26,995 nucleotides of DNA. It comes from CAYJBH01 sp964369445. Lineage in GTDB: Bacteria; Bacillota; Clostridia; Oscillospirales; Ruminococcaceae. Below are positions 7,717-15,200 of this stretch, piece after piece; the stretch's first letter is position 1, and every line of letters begins with the position of its first letter. Under the pieces are notes generated by a model. The model had not been told where the DNA came from. It made no database searches and was given only the letters and a program-made list of their open reading frames with translations. Location: positions 1-26,995 of the forward strand of contig CAYJFU010000029.1 of NCBI GenBank assembly GCA_964369445.1, in the 5' to 3' direction. The translations under genes and the position numbers were made by a program.

Positions 7717-8313
7717 TTACGCCATAAATAAATTTTCAATAACACCGCCAAACCCCATAAAGGACAACGCAACTATGGCGGCAGAGACGAGCGTTATCGG
7801 CAGACCGACGAATGCTTTTGGCGGATTTGAATGTTCAAGACGCGAGCGTACACCGGCAAAAAGCACCATAGCAAGCATAAATCCGAGTCCCGCACCAAGC
7901 GCACCGACAAGGCTTTCCACGTAGGTGTAACCGCTCTCGACGTTGAGCAGAGCAACACCGAGAATGGCGCAGTTGGTGGTTATAAGTGGCAGGTAGATGC
8001 CAAGCGCGTTGTACAGCGGCGGTATAAATTTTTTAAGCACAATCTCGACAAGTTGAACAAGTGTCGCTATTATGAGTATAAAGCTAATCGTCGAGAGGTA
8101 TTCAAGACCATACGGCTCTAACAGGTGGGTGTAAAGCGGATGGGTGACCGCAGTGGCGATTATCATGACCACAGTGACGGCACAGCTCATACCAAAGGCG
8201 CTGTTCAGCTTTTTTGACACGCCCAAAAATGGGCATATACCCAGAAATTTGACAAGCACATAGTTGTCCACCAGTATCATGCCAAAAAATATCATCGCAA
8301 GTTTTTCAGCCAT
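7717..8313 (-). CDS. rnfA: Rnf complex subunit A (membrane)
   Basis: A 198-residue protein with six membrane segments, part of the ion-translocating core of Rnf. The paired half-membrane motifs LGICPFLG (Cys 27) and TTNCAILG (Cys 115) are the cysteines that, together with those of RnfE, hold the intramembrane [2Fe-2S] cluster in the Rnf/Nqr family. The ATG at 8313 overlaps the rnfE stop by one base (TAATG), and GGAGG lies 7 nt upstream inside rnfE, so translation is probably coupled. The length is normal. Confidence 0.96.
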   Translation of the reverse strand: MAEKLAMIFFGMILVDNYVLVKFLGICPFLGVSKKLNSAFGMSCAVTVVMIIATAVTHPLYTHLLEPYGLEYLSTISFILIIATLVQLVEIVLKKFIPPLYNALGIYLPLITTNCAILGVALLNVESGYTYVESLVGALGAGLGFMLAMVLFAGVRSRLEHSNPPKAFVGLPITLVSAAIVALSFMGFGGVIENLFMA

Positions 8314-9389
8314 TACTCACCCTCCTTTTTGTCGTTGTCGGTGTCGTCGGGTGTTTCCTGCTCGTTAGTTGTCTCTTCGGTGTCCGTCTGTTCCGATGCC
8401 TCTTCGGGAGTTGCCTGTTCTGTATCTTCAGCTTCCACGTCTGTTTGCGGCTCGTCGGAATCGGAAGGCTCTGTTGCGCTCTCTTCCGAGGTGGCATCTT
8501 TTGCGTCTTGCGCCTCTTCGTCCTTTGCCTGCTCGTCGCTTGCTTGGTCTTCAGGGGCGGTATCTTCTGTACCCTCCACCAATTCGGCAGACAGCTGCTC
8601 ACCTCGCTCGACTTCGGCGTTATACTTTTGGTTGTCAGCCTGCTCAAACGTGGTGGTTATGCTGTCGGTCGGCAGATGCTGTTGCTCAACATTTTCCGAA
8701 ACAGCGGTGTTAAGCTGTGATTGTTCCGCAGACATGCAGACATTTTTGGACGGACATGCCGCACAACCTGCGCCCTGTGGTGCTTTGCCAAAAAACGGAA
8801 TCTTTTCCAGTTGCAGTGCAAGTGCTATAAGTATTCCGTAGACAAAAAAGCCGCCGGCAGGTGTTGTCAGTACGCTTACAGGCTCGATAAGCCCTTTTGT
8901 TATCGGATAAGAGAACAACGTGCCAAATCCGAACAGCTCGCGTATGCCCGCCATCAGTACAAGTGTTATGGTAAAACCGATGCCCATTGCCAGACCATCG
9001 ACGGCGCTTAGCAGGACGGGGTTTTTACTGGCATACATCTCGGCTCTGCCAAGAATAATGCAGTTGACGACGATAAGCGGCAGGAATATTCCAAGCGCCT
9101 CGTCCAGTGCCGGCACGTATGCCTCAACAAGCATCATGACAAGCGTCACAAAGGTGGCGATGATGGTGATGTATGCCGGTATTCTGACCTTTGAGGGTAT
9201 AACGTTGCGCAGTGCTGATACCACGATGTTGGAGCAGATAAGCACAAACGTCGCCGCAAGACCCATGCCCAGACCGTTGAACGCCATTGTCGTGACGGCA
9301 AGCGTCGGGCACACGCCGATGATAAGGCGCAGTACCGGATTTTCAAGCAGTATGCCGTTTATAAAAAGTGTTTTAATCTTTGACGTCAT
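8313..9389 (-). CDS. rnfE: Rnf complex subunit E with a long acidic C-terminal extension
   Basis: A 358-residue protein. Residues 1 to about 200 are a normal six-segment RnfE with the cluster cysteines at 27 (IGVCPTLAV) and 110 (VVNCIILGR). Typical RnfE proteins end near residue 200-230. Here a tail of about 150 residues follows, starting with a small cysteine group (CAAC and a third Cys: 209, 212, 218) and becoming strongly acidic: 41 of the last 100 residues are Asp or Glu and only 5 are Lys or Arg, with many Ala, Thr, Gln and Ser. The frame stays open to its overlap with rnfA, so the tail is not a misread junction. GGAG lies 4 nt before ATG 9389, inside the end of rnfG. The tail's role is unknown. 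Confidence 0.93.
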   Translation of the reverse strand: MTSKIKTLFINGILLENPVLRLIIGVCPTLAVTTMAFNGLGMGLAATFVLICSNIVVSALRNVIPSKVRIPAYITIIATFVTLVMMLVEAYVPALDEALGIFLPLIVVNCIILGRAEMYASKNPVLLSAVDGLAMGIGFTITLVLMAGIRELFGFGTLFSYPITKGLIEPVSVLTTPAGGFFVYGILIALALQLEKIPFFGKAPQGAGCAACPSKNVCMSAEQSQLNTAVSENVEQQHLPTDSITTTFEQADNQKYNAEVERGEQLSAELVEGTEDTAPEDQASDEQAKDEEAQDAKDATSEESATEPSDSDEPQTDVEAEDTEQATPEEASEQTDTEETTNEQETPDDTDNDKKEGE

Positions 9390-9390
9390 A

Positions 9391-9969
9391 CTACTCCACC
9401 CCCAAAACGGCGTTTATCGTGTCGACAGCCTTGTTTATTGATTCGTTAACAGACTTTGACGATATCGTAGCGCCGGTTATAGCCTGAAAGTCGTCGGTGG
9501 CCTGTGTTCTGCCGGTAAACTGTGCCAAAAAGTCCGGCTCGCTCACCCTGTCGCCAAGACCCGGTGTCTCGCTGTGCGACTGTATGCTGACCGTCTTAAC
9601 GGTGCGCTCGGTATCAAACGCCACAATGACGGGCACCTGACCGCCGTAGCCGGCCGTAGAGGTGCTGACAAGGTAGCCCACAACATCCTCACCGACATGC
9701 GCCGAGTAAACTTCGGTGGCAAGTTGCTGCTGTGTGACACTAGCCGGCAGTTCCATTAGATTAAAGGCGTCTGCCTCAGAAAAGATGGCAAGCTGCTGGT
9801 TTTGCGCCGCTGCAACGCGGTTTTGTTCGATAACCGGCGCTGTCAGCTCATTTGTGGCGGCAAGCAGTGCCGTTGCCACAAGGCAGATAGCACATAGTAC
9901 GCCAATAGGTAAAAGCCTACCTACCCAAACATTCTGTTCGGTGGCGGCATCATTGTTTTTGTTTGACAA
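9391..9969 (-). CDS. rnfG: Rnf complex subunit G (covalent flavoprotein)
   Basis: A 192-residue subunit with one N-terminal membrane segment (about residues 18-38) and an extracytoplasmic FMN-binding domain. The ApbE flavinylation motif ITGATIS places the covalent FMN on Thr 168. The residue six before that Thr is Gln rather than the Asp of the Dxx(S/T)GAT consensus. The ETPGLGD block upstream is typical of RnfG. The start is TTG at 9969, with GGGAGG 8 nt upstream; it overlaps the last 20 bases of rnfD, and its end is one base from the rnfE start. No ApbE transferase gene is in the window. Confidence 0.94.
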   Translation of the reverse strand: MSNKNNDAATEQNVWVGRLLPIGVLCAICLVATALLAATNELTAPVIEQNRVAAAQNQQLAIFSEADAFNLMELPASVTQQQLATEVYSAHVGEDVVGYLVSTSTAGYGGQVPVIVAFDTERTVKTVSIQSHSETPGLGDRVSEPDFLAQFTGRTQATDDFQAITGATISSKSVNESINKAVDTINAVLGVE

Positions 9970-10891
9970 GCTTTTTACCTCCCAACACTTTTTGTCTTGT
10001 AAGACGATTGATGTACGGTACTAAAATATTCATAAACAGTATGGCGAAGGACACACCTTCCGACATGTTGCTGTAATAACGTATCAAACATGTGAGTAAT
10101 CCAAGCCCTAAACCGAAAAGTATCTTGCCGCGCAGTGTGTAAGGAGACGTCGTGTAGTCCGTCGCCATGAAAAAAGCGCCAAGCATAAGTCCGCCACCGG
10201 CGAGTTCAAGTATAATGTTGCGTCCTGTAAGTATCGTGCCAAGCGTGACAACGGCAAGGTATGTCACAGGTATTGCAGGCGATATAACTTTGGAAAAAAT
10301 AAGATAAAGACCACCGATAAGCAGTGCAACGGTGGATGTCTCGCCCAGTACGCCGCTGTGTGTGCCTAGCAAAAGGTCTGCGTACTGTACGCTTACCGTC
10401 TGCGCCGCTACAAAAGGCGTTGCGCCGGCCATAGCCTCCACTGACGTAACCGATGCCACATAGGGATAGTTTGTCATTGCCGCCGTAAAGGAAACCGCCA
10501 GTGCAATGCGTGCCACTATGGCAGGGTTTGCAAAGTTCTGGCCGAGACCGCCAAACAAGAGCTTTACTATTACAATAGCGATAAACGCGCCGACAATCGC
10601 CATCCAAATGGGTAGCGTCGACGGTAGGTTGAATGCAAGCAGTACACCGGTGACGGCGGCGGAAAAGTCGCCGACCGAGTGCTTTTTCTTAAACACGACC
10701 GCCCAGATGGCCTCAAAACCGACGCATGCGCTAACCGTCACGGCTATGAGCAGTAGCGCGCGCGAGCCAAATATGATGGTCGACGCAAATACGGCCGGCA
10801 ACAGAGCGAGCAACACTTTTAGCATAATTTCGCGCGTGGTAATGCTGTCTCTTATGTGCGGCGACGGACTTGCCAGTAACAATTTGTCCAT
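9950..10891 (-). CDS. rnfD: Rnf complex subunit D (membrane flavoprotein)
   Basis: A 313-residue polytopic membrane subunit with about nine or ten hydrophobic segments that carries covalent FMN and takes part in ion pumping. The conserved N terminus SPSPHIRD (8-15) and the core GGLGQNFANPAIVARI are clear. The flavinylation site is AGAT with the acceptor Thr at 158; Glu and Ala replace the usual Asp and Ser/Thr of the consensus. The start ATG 10891 has AAAGGAAG upstream. It lies 57 bp after rnfC and overlaps rnfG. Length and gene order are normal. Confidence 0.95.
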   Translation of the reverse strand: MDKLLLASPSPHIRDSITTREIMLKVLLALLPAVFASTIIFGSRALLLIAVTVSACVGFEAIWAVVFKKKHSVGDFSAAVTGVLLAFNLPSTLPIWMAIVGAFIAIVIVKLLFGGLGQNFANPAIVARIALAVSFTAAMTNYPYVASVTSVEAMAGATPFVAAQTVSVQYADLLLGTHSGVLGETSTVALLIGGLYLIFSKVISPAIPVTYLAVVTLGTILTGRNIILELAGGGLMLGAFFMATDYTTSPYTLRGKILFGLGLGLLTCLIRYYSNMSEGVSFAILFMNILVPYINRLTRQKVLGGKKLVKQKQ

Positions 10892-10913
10892 AAAAAATGC
10901 TTCCTTTCTTTAG

Positions 10914-10946
10914 AGGGTGTGTTGAAAACCGAGTTTTGGGGCACCC
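10914..10946 (-). other. Intercistronic hairpin between rnfC and rnfD
   Basis: Just after the rnfC stop, outer GGGTG/CACCC pairs (10915-10919 with 10942-10946) enclose an AAAAC/GTTTT stem (10925-10929 with 10933-10937). No T-run follows. It could stabilise or partly terminate the transcript between rnfC and rnfD, tuning subunit ratios. This is inference from pairing alone. Confidence 0.35.
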
Positions 10947-10948
10947 CC

Positions 10949-12256
10949 TTAAACGACACCTGTGCGCTCGACAACCTTTGCAAGCTTCATCGTCGGTGCA
11001 AGCGGTCGCTTTGCCGGACAGGTGAAGGAGCAACAGCCGCACTCGATACAACTTGATACTTTAAGTTTTGTAAGTTCTTCGCGCTCTGCCAGTTCGTATG
11101 CCCTGACGATTTCAACCGGCGGCAAGCCCATTGGACATGCCTCGATGCAGCGCGCACAGTGTATGCAGGGAGTAGGCTCGGGTATGCTTGCCACCCGCTC
11201 CGACAGTGCAAGCACCGCGTTTGACTGCTTTTGCACCGGCAGTTGCAGGTTGGGCAGCGAAAATCCCATCATCGGACCGCCCATCAGAACCTTGCACGGG
11301 TCACTTATAAAACCACCGCAAAACTCAACGACGTCCTCAATCGATGTGCCGATATATGCCTCGACGTTTTTCGGCTCTTTTATCAAATCGCCCGATACCG
11401 TGAGTCGTTTTGTTGTAAGCGGTATACCGGTTTCAAGATACTTTGATATAAATGCCACCGTCGACACGTTGAGTACTATAACACCTACATCCGATGGCAA
11501 TCCACCCTCCGGCACCTCTTTGCCGGTCAGTTTTTCGATAAGCACCTTTTCCGCGCCCTGCGGATAACGCGTTTCCAGCGGTATAACGCGCACACTCTTA
11601 TCCCCTGTGGCAAGCGAGATAAGCAAATCCATCGCCTCAGGTTTGTTTTGTTCTATTCCTATAAAAACTTTCTTTAAATTCAAATAGCGTTTGACAAGCA
11701 TAATGCCCGACATTACATGGTCAGCGCACTCAAGCATCTCGCGGTTGTCTGCCGTTATATACGGCTCACACTCCGCGGCATTGATGACAAGTGTATCAAC
11801 TGCCGATAGGTCTTTCGGACTTAGCTTGACGCTTGTCGGAAACCCTGCACCGCCAAGACCAACAAGTCCGCTTTGCCTTATCGCCTCGACAAAACTTGCA
11901 TGGTCGTTCACTATCGGTGGCGCTATATCTTTTGACAGTGTCTGCTCCTTGTCCGACTCTATGACAATGCACTCCGTCTTGCCACCGGCAAGCTGTACCG
12001 TTTTTAGCTCCTTAACCGTGCCGGACACACTGCTGTGTATCGGCGAGGATACAAAACCGCCGGCCTCTGCCACAACGGTACCCACCTGCACCTTATCACC
12101 CTTTTTGACAACGGGTTTTGCAGGCGCACCAATGTGCTGTTGCACCGGAAGCGTAACAACATCCGGTATAGGCATCTTGACGGTGTATCCGTCCGATGTC
12201 ATTTTTCTGTGTGGGGCCTTGACGCCAAGCGACGCTCTGCGCAGCTTTTCAAACAC
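10949..12256 (-). CDS. rnfC: Rnf complex subunit C (NADH-side iron-sulfur flavoprotein)
   Basis: A 435-residue peripheral subunit that docks NAD(H), binds FMN and carries two [4Fe-4S] clusters. Seen: a biotinyl-like barrel region (about 30-100, with IHSSVSGTV); the nucleotide/FMN fold of the Nuo51 type (GLGGAGFPTSVKL near 133-145, INAAECEPY near 158-166); and two ferredoxin motifs (Cys 364, 367, 370, 374 and 403, 406, 409, 413). GTG 12256 is the start, with AGAGG 8 nt upstream. It is the first gene of the operon and has a long leader and a good promoter. It is shorter than the RnfC of many proteobacteria, which carry a C-terminal repeat tail. Confidence 0.96.
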   Translation of the reverse strand: MFEKLRRASLGVKAPHRKMTSDGYTVKMPIPDVVTLPVQQHIGAPAKPVVKKGDKVQVGTVVAEAGGFVSSPIHSSVSGTVKELKTVQLAGGKTECIVIESDKEQTLSKDIAPPIVNDHASFVEAIRQSGLVGLGGAGFPTSVKLSPKDLSAVDTLVINAAECEPYITADNREMLECADHVMSGIMLVKRYLNLKKVFIGIEQNKPEAMDLLISLATGDKSVRVIPLETRYPQGAEKVLIEKLTGKEVPEGGLPSDVGVIVLNVSTVAFISKYLETGIPLTTKRLTVSGDLIKEPKNVEAYIGTSIEDVVEFCGGFISDPCKVLMGGPMMGFSLPNLQLPVQKQSNAVLALSERVASIPEPTPCIHCARCIEACPMGLPPVEIVRAYELAEREELTKLKVSSCIECGCCSFTCPAKRPLAPTMKLAKVVERTGVV

Positions 12257-12520
12257 TTAACACCTCTTTAAAATATCTTACGGGCAAGCGCAAAATGCAC
12301 TTGCGACTAATGGCTAATGACCAATGTCGTTTCTAAATAAAACAAATTACTTGCAAATGCGAAAAAATATAAGTCGCTTCCCTGCAAACTAAAAACAGTT
12401 ACAAACCATCCGCCCTTAGTCCTTAGCTCCACGTGTTTTGCTCGTGGTTATATCTTATATTGAAGAGTATTGCCATTTTTTCGCAGTCAATTATGGGTTT
12501 GTCATGCGACATCCCATATA
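12257..12520 (-). promoter_or_regulatory. Long leader of the rnf transcript
   Basis: About 264 nt separate the predicted start point from the rnfC start codon. On the - strand the leader can form several hairpins: ATGGG/CCCAT at 12493-12516, CCACG/CGTGG at 12429-12447, and a 9-bp stem with a 3-nt loop at 12284-12304, about 28 nt before the start codon. No convincing ORF lies inside. The pattern fits a cis-regulatory RNA, but I do not recognise a known class. Confidence 0.4.
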
Positions 12521-12526
12521 TTCATC

Positions 12527-12555
12527 ATTTTACACTGTAAGGGCGCAAACGTCAA
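12527..12555 (-). promoter_or_regulatory. Promoter of the rnf operon
   Basis: On the - strand, -35 TTGACG (12550-12555), a 17-nt spacer and -10 TAAAAT (12527-12532) match a housekeeping promoter well. It is divergent from the csoR promoter, with about 80 bp between the two -35 boxes. Confidence 0.65.
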
Positions 12556-12605
12556 GTAAAACCGCAACATGTGGCATAATTTTCCGTTATTTTTTGGTTC
12601 AAAGT

Positions 12606-12633
12606 TGTTTTTGATGATCTTTTATCAAAAACA
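12606..12633. repeat. 10-bp perfect inverted repeat next to the csoR promoter
   Basis: TGTTTTTGAT (12606-12615) and ATCAAAAACA (12624-12633) are perfect inverted copies with an 8-nt spacer. The repeat ends 2 nt before the csoR -35 box. No T-run follows, so an operator for a dimeric regulator is more likely than a terminator. The binding protein is unknown. Confidence 0.5.
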
Positions 12634-12634
12634 C

Positions 12635-12674
12635 TTGACAAAAACCGAAAAAAGGTATACCCTATAGGGGTAAT
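12635..12674 (+). promoter_or_regulatory. csoR promoter with overlapping CsoR-type operator
   Basis: The -35 TTGACA (12635-12640), a 17-nt spacer and a -10-like TACCCT (12658-12663) precede csoR. The -10 lies inside ATACCCTATAGGGGTAAT (12657-12674), a pseudo-palindrome that matches the CsoR operator class (runs of C and G around TATA). Binding of apo-CsoR here would block RNA polymerase, and Cu(I) would release it. Confidence 0.75.
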
Positions 12675-12701
12675 AGGTATGCAGCAGTAAGGAGTATAAT
12701 T

Positions 12702-12977
12702 ATGAGGGAGTGCATAGATATCGAAGCGGTAAGCAGACGGTTAAAAAGGATAGAAGGGCAGATAAGAGGCATTCAACGCATGATCGAGCAGGATAAGCCG
12801 TGCGAGGATATTCTTATACAGCTTAGCGCGGCGAAAGCGTCATTGCACAAAACGGGACAGGTCATTCTTGAAGGGCATCTTCACCACTGTGTTTTGGATG
12901 GTATCAAAAACGGCGACGAAGAGGAGACATTGCGCAAGCTGTCCTCCGCGATAAACCAATTTTCCAAAACAATTTGA
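12702..12977 (+). CDS. csoR: Copper-sensing repressor CsoR
   Basis: A 91-residue all-helical repressor of the CsoR/RcnR family. The Cu(I) ligand set of true CsoR is intact: Cys 34, His 59 and Cys 63 (C-x24-H-x3-C). The N-terminal helix ends in the basic RRLKRIEGQIRGI typical of the family. AAGGAG (12689-12694) lies 7 nt before the ATG. The gene sits under a matching operator and is followed, after 216 bp, by a metal-transport ATPase, so autoregulation and control of copper efflux are expected. No copper chaperone (copZ) is present. Confidence 0.93.
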   Translation: MRECIDIEAVSRRLKRIEGQIRGIQRMIEQDKPCEDILIQLSAAKASLHKTGQVILEGHLHHCVLDGIKNGDEEETLRKLSSAINQFSKTI

Positions 12978-13193
12978 TGGTACTGTGAAGAGAAAATTAC
13001 TGTTAGTTAGCACAAAGAGCTGGTGTTTTTGGATTGCTACCGCAATAGGGTGTGGGTGAAGTAAGCCAAGATAAAATGCGAGTTGTTCAATTGGATTTAT
13101 GATAGTATGAATACGAGTGTTCAGCCGGCAAATTTTGGCGCTTTTTCCGCTATAGGACGACACCAAAAAAAAGTTGTATTTAGGAGGGACAAC

Positions 13194-15104
13194 ATGGATA
13201 GTTTAATGGAAAAACTCAACTCAAAGTTGATGCTTATGGTATCCGGCGTATTTTTACTTGCGAGTTTTGTGACGGAATATATCGTGCCGCTTGCGGGTGG
13301 CAATTTTGAGTTCCCGATAAATCCGGCATGGGTGTCGATACTGATATCGGGACTGCCCATCGCATACAGCGCGTTAAGCAGACTGTTAAACGGCTTCAAA
13401 ATAACATCCTCACTGCTCATAACCGTTGCAATGATAGCCGCCATTTACATTGGTGAGGTGTTTGCGGCAGGAGAGGTTGCATTTATAATGGCGTTGGGCG
13501 AGTGGTTGGAACACAAGACGGTGCAGCGCACAAGGCGCGGCATAGAAAACCTTTTAAACCTTGTGCCGAAAACGGGGCGACGCGTGATGTGTGCAAACGG
13601 CGAGGTTGTCGACGAAATCGTGCCAGCGGAAGCACTATCGGTCGGTGATGTGATTAGGGTGCAGCCGGGCGAGAGCTTTTCCGGCGACGGCGTCATCGTC
13701 GAGGGAAGCACCACGGTGGATCTGTCGATACTTACCGGCGAGTCGCTACCCGTTGACAAAGTTCAGGGGGATGACGTTTTTGCCGGCACGATAAACCGCT
13801 TCGGCTCAGTGGATGTGCGGTTAAACAAGGCATTCACCGATTCGTCACTGCAAAAAATGATAAAAATGGTTGCCGATGCCGGGGAAAAAAAGGCACCCAC
13901 ACAGAAAATCGTGGACAGGTGGGCATCGTGGCTTGTACCGGCAGCTATCGTCATAGCGATAATCACCTACTTTGTGACCGGCGCGATTATCGATGACCCA
14001 CAGGTGGCACTTGTCCGTGCCGTGACGGTTTTGGTTGTGTTTTGCCCTTGTGCACTTGCACTTGCGACACCGACGTCGATAATGGCGGCGATAGGTCAGG
14101 CGACAAAGCGCGGTGTACTTATCAAGTCCGGTGAGGCACTGGAGCAGATGGGACTTATCGACACGGTAGCTTTTGACAAAACCGGCACGTTGACGCACGG
14201 TATGCCGGTAGTGACGGATATTTTCGCGTTTGACACCGACAAGACAACCCTGCTACAACTTGCCGCCGCGGTGGAAAATCGCTCGGAACATCCGCTTGGT
14301 AAGGCGGTTTTACAGCACGCGCGCAGGCAGGGTGTGACGGTACCCGATGCCAAAAACTTCCACATGGAAGTAGGGCGCGGTGTCAGCGCGACGGTAGAGG
14401 GAGAACAGGTCTACTGCGGCAATGTCGAGCTGATTGAGCAAAACGTCGGCATCACCATCGACAAAGACATATCTGAGCTTGCCGCCGCGTTGTCCAACGA
14501 GGGAAAGGCAGTCATTATAACCACTACAAAACAAGCTATTCTGGGTGTTATCGGTCTTGCCGCCCCCGTTAAAAACAATGCGAAATCAGCGGTGGAAAAT
14601 CTCAACGAGGCAGGTGTTCAAAACACGGTACTGCTGACCGGCGACAACGAGCGCGCCGCTAATTATATCGCAAACTCGGTTGGCATAAAACAGGTCAAAG
14701 CAAACCTGTTGCCCGGTGATAAGATGGGTTACATAGAACAGCAGATCCAGCAAAACATAAACATCTGCATGGTGGGTGACGGGGTCAACGACGCTCCGGC
14801 ACTTAAAACCGCCTGTGTCGGTGTGGCGATGGGTTCAATGGGCAGTGATATAGCCATAGAGGCTGCTGACATTGCGCTGATGGGTGATGACTTATCTACC
14901 CTCGCGTATGTTAAAAAGCTCTCGGTAGCAACGGTAAAGTCCATCAAGTTTAACATAGCACTGTCGATGGCGATAAATATCGGGGCGATTGTGCTTTCAT
15001 CGTTAGGTCTGTTGACCCCCGTGACCGGCGCACTGGTGCACAATGCCGGCTCGGTCCTTGTCGTACTAAATGCCGCCAGATTGTACGACCGCAAATTTCA
15101 ATAA
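13194..15104 (+). CDS. P1B-type heavy-metal (probably Cu+) efflux ATPase
   Basis: A 636-residue ATP-driven metal exporter in the cytoplasmic membrane. Order of motifs: two N-terminal membrane pairs; TGES (181-184) of the actuator; CPC (284-286) in the sixth membrane helix; DKTGT with the phosphorylated Asp 328; SEHPLG (HP at 366-367); GDGVND (528-533); and a last helix with HNAGSVLVVLNAARL (HN at 616-617). The cysteine-rich N-terminal metal-binding domain usual in CopA is absent. The last helix matches neither the Cu+ (MxxSS) nor the Zn2+ (D near DxG) signature. Copper is inferred from the csoR context. The start ATG 13194 has AGGAGG with 6-nt spacing; an open frame further upstream has no ribosome binding site. 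No separate operator was seen. Confidence 0.9.
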   Translation: MDSLMEKLNSKLMLMVSGVFLLASFVTEYIVPLAGGNFEFPINPAWVSILISGLPIAYSALSRLLNGFKITSSLLITVAMIAAIYIGEVFAAGEVAFIMALGEWLEHKTVQRTRRGIENLLNLVPKTGRRVMCANGEVVDEIVPAEALSVGDVIRVQPGESFSGDGVIVEGSTTVDLSILTGESLPVDKVQGDDVFAGTINRFGSVDVRLNKAFTDSSLQKMIKMVADAGEKKAPTQKIVDRWASWLVPAAIVIAIITYFVTGAIIDDPQVALVRAVTVLVVFCPCALALATPTSIMAAIGQATKRGVLIKSGEALEQMGLIDTVAFDKTGTLTHGMPVVTDIFAFDTDKTTLLQLAAAVENRSEHPLGKAVLQHARRQGVTVPDAKNFHMEVGRGVSATVEGEQVYCGNVELIEQNVGITIDKDISELAAALSNEGKAVIITTTKQAILGVIGLAAPVKNNAKSAVENLNEAGVQNTVLLTGDNERAANYIANSVGIKQVKANLLPGDKMGYIEQQIQQNINICMVGDGVNDAPALKTACVGVAMGSMGSDIAIEAADIALMGDDLSTLAYVKKLSVATVKSIKFNIALSMAINIGAIVLSSLGLLTPVTGALVHNAGSVLVVLNAARLYDRKFQ

Positions 15105-15122
15105 ATTATTACTATTTATCTC

Positions 15123-15151
15123 TTGTTTTTTGTGTTAAAAGATGGTATAGT
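15123..15151 (+). promoter_or_regulatory. Promoter of the LacI-PfkB gene
   Basis: The -35 TTGTTT (15123-15128), a 17-nt spacer and -10 TATAGT (15146-15151) are well placed; transcription would start near 15158, about 43 nt before the start codon. No clear LacI-type operator palindrome is visible. Confidence 0.55.
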
Positions 15152-15200
15152 TGTTACATAAACTTGTTTCAAAATCAACATACCACCTATGAGGTTTGTT

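Noticed and set aside
8329..8841. 170-codon + strand open frame opposite the rnfE tail
   Set aside because: It is a Ser/Cys/Val-rich mirror of the acidic low-complexity tail and has no ribosome binding site.
13083..13193. N-terminal extension of the metal ATPase
   Set aside because: The TTG start has no ribosome binding site, the added residues show no metal-binding motif, and ATG 13194 has AGGAGG.
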